From Hemileia vastatrix (Eukaryota; Basidiomycota; Pucciniomycetes; Pucciniales; Zaghouaniaceae), in assembly GCA_030280995.1 (NCBI GenBank), contig JASXTE010000003.1:49650474-49714473 (forward strand): a stretch of DNA of 64,000 nucleotides, given 5' to 3'. The translations under genes were made by a program, and so were the position numbers. This document shows positions 19,141-29,750 of the stretch, in pieces. The notes beneath the pieces were generated by a model, which did no database searches, was not told the origin of the DNA, and worked only from the letters and a program-made list of their open reading frames with translations. Position 1 is the first letter of the stretch, and every line of letters starts with the position of its first letter.

Positions 19141-21719
19141 TCATCCCTTTCCAACAAACATAATTCACCAGAAGCCGTCCGTTTTATATGCTGCTTCTTG
19201 GTGCAAACACAACACTGGCACAGAGTAGTAATCCCTGGCCGTGTTTCCCAACCTTCATCTCCAGGAGGCGCTAACCGCATATGTAACCTCCGCATATCTT
19301 CACCAGTGATCTCCAAACTAATCCCCATGCCAGCTTGATACCCTATCCTGGCCTCAAAATCCATCAAAAAAGGACCCCCAAAAACAGTTTTGACTGCTCC
19401 TCTGGCCACATAAAAGTGAACCTTACCAACAGATCCACCAATGCCTAACCTGAAATGCTCAGCAGTACCCATCAGCTCTGTTGCATGCCCTCCAATACCT
19501 CTGAGGTTTCCCCCAGTCCCACTTTTAATTGGCAAGCCTATACTTGTCGCTTGCTCCAATGAAATTAAATTAATTTGAGACCCTGAATCGACCAAGGCCT
19601 TTACTTCTTTACCATTTAGAGTTACCACCAGGTAACCCAGGGGAGCGGAAAAATGTGTATCTACATCTTCACCAAACTTTTCAGCATTTTCACAAATATA
19701 TTCCACCTCTCCAGTGGAAACCCGACGCCTCGTCAAATGCTTCTTTTGCTTTTCAGCAAGCGCCGGACTAATCGTAAATAACTCCCCCAAAGATAAGGGA
19801 ATCTGAAGTTGATTCACCCTATTCAAAACTGCGTCCATCGCATTAGCTTGACCAGAAACTACTGGCCGCTCATACTGGACCTTTGATTTAACAACCTTGG
19901 CCCTGGGTACCTCTTGAGGTCCAACTGAGCCATCTTCACCCCCCATTATAACATCTTCACTTTCTATAACCCTAACTCCGTCACCAGCTTCTTGCACTAA
20001 TCCTGATCCATCGCTAGTCCTTCTTACTCCCTCCATTGGGATGGGACCGCTAAAACTTGGTCTGGGTAGAGACGCCAACGGTATGTCCTCCTCAGACTCC
20101 GAATCATCCTCTGGCATAGGCTCACCATTTAAATCAAACTTGCCATAACTAGGGGGCCCCATATCAGCAATCCCCTTCTGCATTTTATATAATTCGTCCT
20201 TAGAGTAAGGGTTCAATTTGTTGGCGGCAGTTTGAGCACTAGAAATCTTGTCCTTAGAGTAAGGGTTCACTTTGTTATTGGCCTTGCCAGGATTAGCCCT
20301 CAATTGGCTCTGTATGATACTTTTCGCCTTAGTAGCAGCTGCTCTTCTAGCAGCATCAACATCGTATTCGCCAGCCATACAGCTGCCCTCCACCTGGGCA
20401 ACCGTCGCCAGCTCTAAACCACCAAAAGAAGTAGAAAATGTGGCTTTACTGACCTCTTTCTCTTTACCTTTGTCAGCTTTTCCACCATTACCGTTACCAT
20501 TTTTGCCACCCTTGGCATTAACATCTTCATCCGTCACCTCTTCAAATCTGGCTCTCCTTTCAGCCGTTAAACTTCTTCTGACCAAATCAGAAGAAGACTG
20601 TCCATCACTGGGCTTGATGAACGAACCATCAGGAAATTTATAAACTTTACCATCAAATAAAACTCGCCCAGCATCCATATCCTTATCAAGAGCAAAACAA
20701 ACTGTTGCTCTATGACCCCTCCTATTACAATAGGAGCACACCTTTGGCTCATTGTAGCCACCTCTATATCCATTACCACCATTTCTCCCATTGCCTGGGA
20801 AGCGGTTACCGTTGTTATTGCCATTATAATTTCGACGTTCATACCCTCTAGACTGATAAGAAGTCGATGTCGACGAGGAAGCGATTGGGGCCTTACTGGC
20901 CTTTTGAGTCTCTTGGACAAATATTTTTAATTGTTTAGTTAAATCGGCCAGGTGATCGACCATCTTATTATCCACATTACCCTCAACTTTAGCAGCAGGT
21001 AATCCCATTTGAGCCTTCTTGGCCTCCTGGGCTTTGACCATAATATCGTTATTTTCGGCCAAAACTTCGCTAACCTTGCTAACATATTGAGTGCATGACT
21101 CTTGATATTTGTCCAACGCCAATAACTTTAGATGGGCTTGAATGTTCTCTTTGATAACCTCCAGAGCCGGCAGTTTCTGCTCACCATTAGGCAGTTCCTT
21201 CATCAAATCTTTTCTTGAAAGATCCTTCAAGACGTCCATACGAATATCCCTGCTGCATGCTGACCAAAACAAATCTTTTGCTTGGTTCTCATGCACTAAC
21301 TCGTCCACCAGTATGAGATATTCCACCACTTCATCAAACTGAACACAGAGCTTTTTGAAGTCAGCCATAGAAGAAACTCCACCTTTTGCTTGCCAGTCTC
21401 CAACAATTTTATTGAGGTCCATCATAGTAAACCTAACACCCCATCTATCAACCATAGCTTTAGAAAGCTTAACCCAATCCTTGTCCTTAAATGCCTGCAT
21501 AGCAATAACCTCTTTTTCCACCTCCCTATCAGCAATAAAAAATCTAACTTGCTTCACCATGTCCACATGGGAAGCACCATCAACAGCAGCAGCAGCTTCA
21601 TACCTGCTAATGAACCATTTAACCTCCTCCTCATCAAACTTTGGGCCATCCCAAGAAACAATTCTAACTGAGGGAGTAAGAGGGTTAGAAGATCCAGAAG
21701 CAACAGCAGAAGAAGACAT
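19119..21719 (-). CDS. gag: Gag with C-terminal retropepsin (B1, intact)
   Basis: 866 codons from a clear ATG (MSSSAVASGSS). Residues about 20-240 form the helical capsid-like region (SWDGPKF, VDRWGVRFTM). A Gly/Asn/Arg-rich stretch leads to one CCHC zinc knuckle at 328-341 (CSYCNRRGHRATVC), expected to bind the genomic RNA. A long acidic, low-complexity spacer follows. The aspartic protease lies in the same frame, with ALVDSGSQINLIS near residue 707 and LGIGG/VFGGPFLMDF beyond. The C-terminus is Cys-rich (CQCCVC). The ORF ends TTTTTTGGGGTAG, where frameshifting into pol is predicted. The B2 copy has 869 codons and is nearly identical. Structural protein of the virus-like particle. Confidence 0.95.
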   Translation of the reverse strand: MSSSAVASGSSNPLTPSVRIVSWDGPKFDEEEVKWFISRYEAAAAVDGASHVDMVKQVRFFIADREVEKEVIAMQAFKDKDWVKLSKAMVDRWGVRFTMMDLNKIVGDWQAKGGVSSMADFKKLCVQFDEVVEYLILVDELVHENQAKDLFWSACSRDIRMDVLKDLSRKDLMKELPNGEQKLPALEVIKENIQAHLKLLALDKYQESCTQYVSKVSEVLAENNDIMVKAQEAKKAQMGLPAAKVEGNVDNKMVDHLADLTKQLKIFVQETQKASKAPIASSSTSTSYQSRGYERRNYNGNNNGNRFPGNGRNGGNGYRGGYNEPKVCSYCNRRGHRATVCFALDKDMDAGRVLFDGKVYKFPDGSFIKPSDGQSSSDLVRRSLTAERRARFEEVTDEDVNAKGGKNGNGNGGKADKGKEKEVSKATFSTSFGGLELATVAQVEGSCMAGEYDVDAARRAAATKAKSIIQSQLRANPGKANNKVNPYSKDKISSAQTAANKLNPYSKDELYKMQKGIADMGPPSYGKFDLNGEPMPEDDSESEEDIPLASLPRPSFSGPIPMEGVRRTSDGSGLVQEAGDGVRVIESEDVIMGGEDGSVGPQEVPRAKVVKSKVQYERPVVSGQANAMDAVLNRVNQLQIPLSLGELFTISPALAEKQKKHLTRRRVSTGEVEYICENAEKFGEDVDTHFSAPLGYLVVTLNGKEVKALVDSGSQINLISLEQATSIGLPIKSGTGGNLRGIGGHATELMGTAEHFRLGIGGSVGKVHFYVARGAVKTVFGGPFLMDFEARIGYQAGMGISLEITGEDMRRLHMRLAPPGDEGWETRPGITTLCQCCVCTKKQHIKRTASGELCLLERDECPHFLG
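19125..19131 (-). promoter_or_regulatory. Predicted -1 ribosomal frameshift site (B1)
   Basis: The heptamer T TTT TTG in the gag frame, one codon before the gag stop, places the ribosome exactly in the pol frame after a -1 slip. The same arrangement is in B2, C and D. Known family logic: X XXY YYZ slippery sites control the Gag:Gag-Pol ratio. Confidence 0.8.
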
Positions 21720-21761
21720 CCCAATAAGTAACGAAAAGCGTTAACAATCGATAAAATAACA

Positions 21762-21825
21762 AGCCTCTTGCAGGCCAATAACAAAAATCCAATTAGAGTT
21801 CCAGAAAATAAGCCTCTTGCAGGCT
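21762..21825 (-). other. Paired leader hairpins between PBS and gag (B1)
   Basis: Two copies of the hairpin AGCCT-GCAAG-AGGCT (element sense), about 50 nt apart, at 21825-21811 and 21775-21762, each embedded in a repeated GTTATT(A/G)...CTT context. The same pair is in B2 at 43795-43809 and 43845-43857. The position, just after the primer-binding site, is where packaging or dimerisation signals usually lie. That role is inferred. Confidence 0.6.
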
Positions 21826-21877
21826 AATAACGTTCTTGATCCAAGTAAGTCTTTTAAAGAAAGCTAGAGAAATCGAA

Positions 21878-21895
21878 ACCCCACGTTGGGCGCCA
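21878..21895 (-). other. Primer-binding site of B1 (tRNA-Lys type)
   Basis: TGGCGCCCAACGTGGGGT in element sense, 2 nt inside the 5' LTR. From memory this matches the PBS complementary to the 3' end of tRNA-Lys(1,2) used by several retroviruses. B2 (43727-43744) and C (34312-34329) have the same site with one or a few changes. Confidence 0.82.
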
Positions 21896-21897
21896 AC

Positions 21898-23015
21898 TAT
21901 GGTAAGGTAAACTCTTACAGTCGCCTTGCTGTAAGCAGAATCCGGAGGAGATATATGGATTTAGCTGAAAACCCCGTCCTTCCAATAAAAATAACAAAAT
22001 GGGAATTCTAAATCACTAAGCTAACCAATCTACTTGAATCTGGTTGATAAAAATAATGAAACTCTAAAATATTTAACGCTTATTGAGATTAAATGAAAGT
22101 GGCTGTTGAGAAAGAAATACTGATAACAACAATTAAGGTGTACCAGTGAAAGATCTGTAAAGATTGACTTTTATGTTTTTATAATATTTTAAATTTATAT
22201 GAGACAGCAATAATCAAGTCCCAGCGATGAAGACCTTTCTAAAGATACCCTGTATGAAGTGTGATTTAAGTTGTTGAGTAGTATTTCTAAAATGTTATAT
22301 ATAAAATATAATGTTATAAGGGTATTACAATTTATTTAATTTGTTGAGTAATAAAAAATGAGACCGTGGTGGTTAATGATTAAGCTGTATGATGTGTCCC
22401 CCCCCTCAATTTCGAGTTTGAGAGTCGCTTAAGTATTCCTAGTCACGTGCCTAAGTTTTCCCCTCCAGAGCTCTTCCAGAGTCAATCCGGAGCCCGTACG
22501 GAGTCCGTACGGAGTCTGTACGGAGTCGAAACGGAGTCCGTCCGGACTTCCGGACTCAATTTAGAACCTTAAAACCATAATAAAAAATCTAAAAAAATTA
22601 CACATAATAGAGCTACTTCCCCTTTACATACCAAACTAATTTTCGTAGTCTGCGCAGCTCTAATTACCCCGTGAAAATTCATCAAAGTTAAGTAATTTTT
22701 GAAAACGTAAATATTTCTATAAAACTTTAAAATTCATTTAAAAATATAAGAAAAATAGTAAAAATTCTGGGAAAATTTCCCAAGGTTCTTGAGTGACTCG
22801 ACTTGATACTTATAAATTTTCAGACCCTAAAAATAAGTTTTCTCCGTAAAATAAATTGTATTTGTGTAGGCATTTGCTCGTGACCAATTTCTTCATATTT
22901 AAAACTCCAATAAATTAAATAAAACCCTTTTATAAAAAATAATAACGCCAATCTTGCACGCCGTAATAACTCCATTTACATATTTAGGTGCTGTACTAAA
23001 CTTTAGGCTACCACA
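21898..23015 (-). repeat. 5' LTR of B1
   Basis: 1118 bp, about 7 substitutions by eye from the other B1 LTR at 9548-10665. It has the same TATA-like palindrome and CGG/CCG array. Confidence 0.95.
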
Positions 23016-23019
23016 ACGG
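23016..23019. other. Target-site duplication of B1 (ACGG), right copy
   Basis: Matches 9544-9547 and restores the element A LTR when one copy is removed. Confidence 0.9.
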
Positions 23020-23764
23020 GTAAATCCTTGACTAACTTTAGGCCAATTTAAGCGTAGTAGTGAAATAAGGCTTCAAGAGTGAGGCTATTAATGAAATTAG
23101 TGCATATAAAGAGGGTCAATGCATTATTAATTAAGCTAGGACACTAAATAAGTGCCTGTTGCCTATTTTAGTGTGTTTCCCCACAGTGGGCGTAGAATGT
23201 GGGGTAATTATGGTGTGAAAAAGCTAATTTTGCTAAAAATGAAGCTATTCAAATGGGAAAAATGCAGGCAGTATGTGGCCAGTACACAGAAGCCATTTCT
23301 GGCATAAAAAACACCAAATTTGAAAAGTGTTATTTTTATGTAGTTAATTAGCCAAATCAATAGTCCTAAATGAGAAAAATTGAACTGTCAAAGCGCATTT
23401 TTAATATCACTAAATTTATAGCACATATAATCAACTTTTAAGTAAAATAAAGCACATTTCTTGTTTTTTGCATAAAACAATGAAAATAAAAGCTTTAAGT
23501 ATACTTAAAAATTATGTATCCTTATAATTAAGGTTCTTAAGATTACCCTAAAATATTCCAACATACTATTAAGTACATAAGACTTATAAAAGGTGGATAT
23601 ATGCGTGTATATAAGGTGTTATAATGGCATTTTTTGTGTATTATCATAATTTTACTTATGTATACTGTTTGTGTACTTTAATTTATTGTTCCCATGTATA
23701 GTTCATGTGTTTAAAATAACTTATAACTACTTTTTACTCAGTCCTGGGGATATAAAGGCTGACA
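23020..23764 (-). repeat. 5' LTR of element A, second part
   Basis: Continues the LTR broken at 9547. It is nearly identical to 1318-2062 and ends GGCTGACA, followed by target duplication ATAGA at 23765-23769. It includes a GTGTATATAAGGTG TATA-like box. Confidence 0.92.
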
Positions 23765-23769
23765 ATAGA

Positions 23770-25600
23770 TCTTTAGTCTACATTTTTACTTATTTGTTAA
23801 AGAAGGAATTTTGTGAAGACAGGGGTTGAAAGAATAAGGATCTGAGCTATTGTAGACTAAGCTAGATATTGAGATAACAGAAGAATGTAACAGACAGAGA
23901 GGAGTAATCAGGGAGATATACAAGAAATAGTAGATAGTAGTAAAGAAAAATTTCTAATAATCCACTCATCCATCTCTTTACTATGCATAGTGTCTATAGC
24001 GCTCTTCCTCCTCACCTCTCAAACAAATCCTAACACCATTGAAAAAACACTTTGGATTCTTTCTGAATGAGAAATACCTGTATTTCACAATGCCAGATGA
24101 AATATTTGATTCTAAAATTGATAAACATGCCTTTGGAAATTTTGCTGCACTCCATTTTGGACACTCACAAGAAGGAAAACTCTCAGATCCGTCAAGCATT
24201 GTAGAAAAGAAAACTTCTATAATACTAAGCTATTGACACAATCTGAGCTGGGTTGGTTCTCCTTTCTGAAACTAATTTTAAAAGAAGCGCCTGCCACTCT
24301 ATTTTAAAAGACAGGGTAAGAAAGTGTTGTAAGTGTGGTTAACTATTTTTTTATGGAGGAGAAAGTAGGATGAATTTGTAGAGATCTTTTTTAAAAAAAA
24401 GGGAAATATATTTAGAAATAAGCAATCAAACCATTGGCTAGATCTATTCTCAGTAACTCCCTCTTTAAGCACTCTATCTAATACTATCTTTACTGTAGCA
24501 ATAAAAGAACTCTACAGCACTACTTCTGGTATGCACACCCAATATGTAAAAAAAATAAAATATATCTATTTCACCTTTTATCTAAAAGAAAAATATCTAC
24601 TTCTACTTATTCACTAGCTCTCTCCCTTATTTGAAAACTGAGTGCTGTTTATATACACCTATATGTTCAGCACCCTAAACCTATGCTCCTTTTCCCTACT
24701 TGGTTTCCTACATAAGTTTAGCGCTATAAAAGCATATCAAATGGTATCTAAGTATCTCATTTTTCTATGTACAGTTGTTGTATAAGTCTTGGTTCTAATA
24801 GCACCTGAAACATCTAGACCAGAACTACTATTTGCACCTGAAGCTCCCCTCTCTTGTACATACCCTACTTTTCCTGAGATTCCTGACTTAAATAATAGAT
24901 AATGCACTGACTTCATACCTATTGTAGAATCCACACTCAACACACGAGTCCCTGATAATAGTGAAACCATCCGCCCTAAGCAAATGACTTCCTTATTTCA
25001 GATATTACCTGCTATCCTTTATTTGAGCGCTATTTGCAACCTATTTGTCTTCCTGGCACTACCTTCTTTCCTTGATGTGTTTTTTATCTTGTTGGGTGAA
25101 CACCACTTTTCCTAAAAGGCATTATCCTTATCCTAGGCCTGATTTTTCATGCCATCCCTTGTTTCTGTTCCTTAAATCCGTAGTATGCCTCTAGCGCTAA
25201 CCATAGTTTTCACAAGTACATACCATACCCTTTAATACTATAGTCCAGTTACACATTTCCATATATTCTTTACTTTCTGCTACTCGTATATCCTTTCTGC
25301 CCCTAAAGAAAGTGTGCAGGAGAGTCTATCTTTTCCTGCACTTTGAATATTCCTTGCGCTTCTGTAACCATCATACCTGAAAACCCCATTGTTGCACCTT
25401 TGAGAATTGAGACTTTCTGCTGTGCTCCTGAGACCTTTACTGCATTACTGCAAGATGTGTACCACAGTCTCCCTCCACTTGAAACATTCCCCAGGCACTA
25501 TAAAACCAGGTGCATATCTCACACTTTCTCCTCATTCTTTCATCTTCTAGCCTCTCTTCTATTACTAGTTTCCCTTCATCTTCTTCAATCATCTTCTCTC
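23770..25600. other. Flanking DNA without a recognisable gene
   Basis: AT-rich unique-looking sequence. Small open frames at 24039-24236 (plus) and 24737-24970 (minus) have no recognisable motif or splice context. A promoter-like ACTATAAAACC at about 25498-25508, followed by a C/T-rich leader, precedes the ATG at 25601. Confidence 0.5.
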
Positions 25601-26644
25601 AACATGAACACCAACAATGATATTGTCAATGCCATCCATCAATTTTTAAACACAAAAAAAGCTTGCATCGCCAATGCCCTATCCTCAAATCTGTTCTGAC
25701 TGGAACAGAGAATTTTCAACATTGCACTGAAAAGGGCATATCTCCATGTTGATTTTCAAAATCTCCCCATGGTAACAGCTTCTTCACTTTAAGTTTTTCT
25801 TCTTTTTAACTCCTAATTATTTGGTGCTGACCTCTATTTCTTCCTTTTTGATAGTTTTGCAAGTTCTGAAAAAGTTGCAAAAAGAAATGCAGCCTCAATG
25901 GTCCTCCTACCATTGCTGCTACTGCCACTACTAATGCCCTCAATCCAAACACATCAACATCCAATCTAATGAGCAATCTAGCTATCAAGAGACCTGCTCC
26001 TAAGAGAGCCCGACAAAAAAATTGCTTTCCAACTCCAAGCACTGCCTCAAATACAACACATCATTCACTATTCTTGCAAGAGTCAATTCACACAGTAAGT
26101 CACTCTTCCCCCCTTTTTTTTCTTGATAAATTTAATTTCTAAAAAAATATTTCTCTTCATTTCTTTTTAGGAAGTTCCCAATACTCCTTACACTGTGACG
26201 CCTCCAACTCTTTGCATCAACTTCACCATCCCAGACCTAGAAGAGACCCCTTCTGGGCCATAATGCCTCACACTTCATTCTCTCCTGCCGTCAAGACTGA
26301 AGTTACCTAGCCTGTACAAGAGACCACTACACCTCCTCTCATCCCTGAAAATTAATTATAAAAACCACCCATGTCAACCAACTCATTCAAGGAAGAAGCT
26401 CCTTGCCTTAATCCGCCTTGCCCTGAAAACTGGCAAGTCCTAAAATGTGTCATCACCTCTCCCTACTAGCAAACAAACAACCAAGTAAATAACGCCTTTG
26501 ATGCAGTATTTTCTTATCTTGACAAAACTCTGGAGCTTGACAAAAAAGACATTTCCAATCCCTTTGCCTTAGTGAAAACTCTGAATTCAAAATATACTAA
26601 CATCTACAATGAATGGGAGTACACCTTCTTTGATAGGTGTTAAA
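25601..26644 (+). pseudogene. Decayed cysteine-cluster gene, relative of antisense genes a1/a2
   Basis: A TATA box (about 25499) and pyrimidine-rich leader precede an ATG at 25601. Coding-like sequence continues past an in-frame TGA to about 25764. It then seems to resume near 25856 after a possible intron, reading a broken cluster (CKF-stop-KSCKKKCS) and an Asn/Thr/Ser-rich, basic region (KRPAPKRARQ). A good intron (GTAAGT at 26092 to TTTTTAG at about 26170) follows. After it comes Pro-rich sequence with several stops, and a helical end (NNAFDAVFSYLDKTLEL, NEWEYTFFDRC). Order and composition match a1/a2: cluster, Ser/Pro linker, intron, helical C-terminus. At least five in-frame stops make it a pseudogene. 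It shows no LTR or hairpin context, so it may be a host-locus relative. Confidence 0.5.
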
Positions 26645-27228
26645 GTAAGTACCATCTTCTTCCTTAATCATTATTTTAAATGTTAACTTTTCTTTCTTCC
26701 TTTAGCAAAAAATCTTCTTTTAAATTTTTTTTGTACCTTATTGTAAAATCAAGTAAATAGTGTATTCATATTATTTCCTCTTGTAATAATAATTTTATCT
26801 TTCAAAAAAAAAAAAAAAAATTCCATTTCCAACATTTCCCCATTATTATTTTTTGTGAGAGTAAAAAATTTCAAGTTCTTAAGGAAAATTAAAAAATTAT
26901 CCAATGAACTTCTTCTTTGGCTTCCTTCTGAATAACCATGAGAAAATAAAAAAAAATCCTCCCACATAATTTAATCTGTGAGCCCCTTGTCTGACCTATC
27001 CTCATATTCTTGAAGTAAGTTCAGATCTTCCCAAGATCTTGCGCTCCATGGCACTAACATTCTTTTCAATAAATCTTGCTACACTTCATTCTTCTACTTA
27101 TTAGCATTCCCACTGGGATACTTTTCAGCACTTGCTTTCACTTGTATCTTTAACAGAGACTATAAATAGACCTTGAAATCCATTCTCTTTCCTTAGCCAA
27201 ATCCAGCCCTTTATCAGTCTAATTAGCC

Positions 27229-27990
27229 ATGACACAATACCATAATTTACCCAGATATCAGGCTTGCAGCTTTTTCCATTGCCGTAATTTTAACTGTACC
27301 TTTTTATAAACCTTGTGGCTACACCACCTTTAGATCTGCTTGTGATAGCTGTTTTAGACATCACAAAACTTGCACCTTCTCTTATACTTATCCTTCATCC
27401 CCTAATGGATTCATAAATTTTCCTGCTGATAATATGTCTAGTGGCCCTACTGTTCTAGCTAGTTCCAGTAATGGAAACCTCCCTTCTATTGAAACTTTAC
27501 CTGTTGATAGCACATCTCTTCCTACGTACTGTTTCAGAGAAATTTCCATTCAACCAAAATCTGAATCACCAACGCCTCCTGAACAAGACATTGCAATTCA
27601 ATCATCCTCTACCTTCACGCCCAACTCTGTAAGAGTGCTTTCTCCTTCTGCATGGCTTAAAAATTTACTAGCCAGTAAGTCTATCATCTTTATTTTCACA
27701 TAATCATCTCTAATTCTTCTTTCTTCAAAGGCTTTAATGAATCTCTTTGCTTAGGATGGGTTCTCTTACCCCTTCCATTTGTACATTCAATGTGAATCTT
27801 CTTGTGCCTTTGCCTCATCTATGCCGCCATGTCATTACCTTAAAAATGTGGTCCTAAACTTTCTGGAAATGAAATAAATTCCCACTACCATCAAATTGAA
27901 ATGATTGGTCAGTTAATGAATGAAATCAGTTCCACTTCTATCCCTGGCTTTCCTGCCAATCCCAATATCTTCATTATTCCTAAAGAATGA
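27229..27990 (+). pseudogene. Second decayed cysteine-cluster gene outside the elements
   Basis: CTATAAATAG (about 27160) precedes an ATG at 27229. The first half of the cluster (ACSFFHCRNFNC) is in one frame. After about 25 codons a frameshift is needed to reach the second half, CGYTTFRSACDSCFRHHKTC, with ACX2CX6C spacing as in a1 and a2. A Ser/Thr/Pro-rich region is open from 27434 and reaches a GTAAGT donor at about 27674. A short helical coding-like stretch (QIEMIGQLMNEIS) ends in TGA near 27990. The middle cysteine of the first triplet is displaced compared with a1/a2. It shares the gene family's layout but is inactivated by the frameshift. Confidence 0.5.
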
Positions 27991-28381
27991 AAAGTCTTCC
28001 CCACAAGTTTCAAAGAGACTCTGATTAGTCATAACCTTCCTTTAACCTCAATTTTTTAGCACTTTAGCTCTTTTACATAGCTTCCTTTAAACTATGCTTA
28101 CCCTTTGCAATTATCATAAATCATAACTTATTGTAAAAAAATCATAAGCAAGGTGCATAACACTTTTCAACACACTTGAATTTCCTAAAAAAACAAAAAG
28201 GAGAGGAGAGCCCTGCCCGTACTCCCTCTACTATCTTTAAATAATTCTTGCCCACCATAATCAATAGTTACTACTGAGATTTCTGTAAACCCAGGTCCCT
28301 GAATTGGGCGCTCTATCTTCCAATCTTCTTCAACTAAGTTTCCTGCCTTCTGCTAAGCATAAGTCTTCTGATTTTCCCCGA

Positions 28382-28642
28382 CACTACGCAATATAGGGGG
28401 TGGACTTGCTAGCAAGTCCTCAAACTGAACTGAGATGGAACTCAGATGGAACTCAGACTGAACTCATACTGAACCCATACTGAACTCTACTTGAACACCC
28501 ACCTAAAACTGTTCTGCTGAGTGGTGTTCATTCCTGATTGTATGGTTCCTTTATCAATAGCTCAATGTGTGTTCAATCTCTGGTGAGTTTGGGTCCAAGG
28601 TTGCAGACTCGCTAGCAAGTCCACCCCCCATATTTTGTGGTG
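28382..28642. mobile_element. MITE-like element with 37-bp terminal inverted repeats
   Basis: The left end CACTACGCAATATAGGGGGT... and the right end, read on the other strand, CACCACAAAATATGGGGGGT..., match at about 32 of 37 positions. Each arm contains GGACTTGCTAGC; in the left arm this completes a perfect 18-bp palindrome (28402-28419). The 261-bp element has no ORF. Inside are about seven imperfect 10-11-bp repeats of the type ACTGAACTCAT (28424-28496). I could not define a target duplication, so the superfamily is unknown. Confidence 0.7.
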
Positions 28643-29750
28643 AGAAAGCCATTCCTCTATCCAGTTGACCCCTTTCCTCATATCTCCTCTAATGAAAAAA
28701 CATTTAAAATCCACAAAACTTATATTGAGCGCTAATTCCAACAGCTTGTTAAGACATAGTTACTTTTCCATTGCTAGAACCCTATCTGTCACAGTTGTGT
28801 CATAGCCTCCTGAAAAAACATACTGATGATAGTTTATTCTCTTCCCAGTGTGGTGTTCCAAAGATTCATACACCATGTGAAATTTGGGGGTGAACTGCTA
28901 GCTAGTCTCTCCCTTTGAAATGGTTAGGAAATGGTTGAGAGTAAGTTGGTAAACTGTTGAAAAATCTGATTAAAAAAAGTTGAACCGAAAATTGGTTGCA
29001 GATTGCACTCAGATTTAACCCTACTTATTCCCAGGTTGAGGAGAGCTTGAAAACCAAATTGAAAATTATTTGAGCACAATTTGAGCAGTGGTTGAGCACA
29101 GGTATCAATATGATACCATAATATTCACTACATGCTCTGAATCCATGAGGTCTTTAGCATTCTGTCTTGGTCATTAAAGTTTTACATTTTGGGAAACTTA
29201 AATCAATAGGTTCAAAATATTATTTCAGTTATAAAAGTTTATTCTAGTTAGATTTAAATAATGATACCATTTATATTCTTTTTAACATTTTTAGAGATAG
29301 AAATCTGTTTTTTATAATAAATTTTGCACTTAATTTTTAATCATATAGCCGCAAGTTGATAATGAGTACTTATTATTAGAAATTTTGAATATCTACCTAG
29401 AATAAAAAATTAAAAGATGATTTATAAAACTGATATAGGAAGACAAAACCAATACATATTGTTATAAAAGAAAAAAATAGAGCTCAATTCTTCTATACAT
29501 TTACTATACTTAACCAACTGCTCTTAATATATTGGCTCTAACACTAGGCTCTAAACTAGATTACTTATTTCATGTCTTTATTCACATTTTCAAATTCTTA
29601 TAACTAATTCTAGTTTTATTCATAGATTTTATAACTTCATTTATGAATATTCAATAAATATTGTATATATACTGTACTTTCATTTAATCTCAATTTTTAT
29701 TTAAAATCCTCTCTTCTTTTAACAATGAACATCACCTACTACCTTTGTTA
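28643..29750. other. AT-rich flank with a partial MITE-like end
   Basis: At about 28880-28915 a sequence GGGGGTGAACTGCTAGCTAGTC resembles one terminal repeat of the neighbouring MITE, preceded by CACCATGTGAAATTT. No partner end was found. The remainder to 29750 is AT-rich without a recognisable gene. Confidence 0.4.

Larger units (their letters stand above)
9548..23015 (-). mobile_element. Element B1: full-length Ty3/Gypsy retrotransposon with intact gag-pol and two antisense genes
   Basis: 13,468 bp, minus strand. In element sense: 5' LTR 23015-21898, primer-binding site 21895-21878, leader, gag-pro 21719-19119, pol 19140-15019, a 4.3-kb 3' region (15018-10678), polypurine tract 10677-10666 and 3' LTR 10665-9548. 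The LTRs differ at only about 7 of 1118 positions by eye (about 99.4% identity), so insertion is recent. Both ORFs are open, so the copy may be autonomous, apart from a cysteine-to-phenylalanine change in the integrase zinc finger. The 3' region is unusually long and carries two spliceable genes on the opposite strand and many RNA hairpins. Confidence 0.96.
569..23764 (-). mobile_element. Element A: decayed Ty3/Gypsy chromovirus, split by nested element B1
   Basis: A minus-strand LTR retrotransposon about 9.7 kb long once the 13.5-kb B1 insertion and one copy of its 4-bp duplication are removed. Evidence: paired 1494-bp LTRs with TGTCAG...CTGACA ends, a 5-bp target duplication, and gag, retropepsin, RT, RNase H, integrase and chromodomain remnants in chromovirus order between 7284 and 2242. 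The reading frames are broken by many stops and frameshifts, so this copy cannot encode a full polyprotein. By eye the two LTRs are a few percent diverged, older than B1's. No clear polypurine tract is visible next to the left (3') LTR. It shows none of the repeated hairpins found in elements B-D. Confidence 0.93.

Noticed and set aside
25806..26042. 78-codon minus-strand frame over the decayed cluster gene
   Set aside because: Low-complexity Leu/Val/Ala translation opposite an Asn/Thr-rich stretch. The plus strand has splice signals and family resemblance.
26500..28000. RIP-like C-to-T mutation as the cause of decay
   Set aside because: Some stops could come from CAA/CAG codons, but I could not compare to an intact homologue, and B1/B2 show no such bias by eye.
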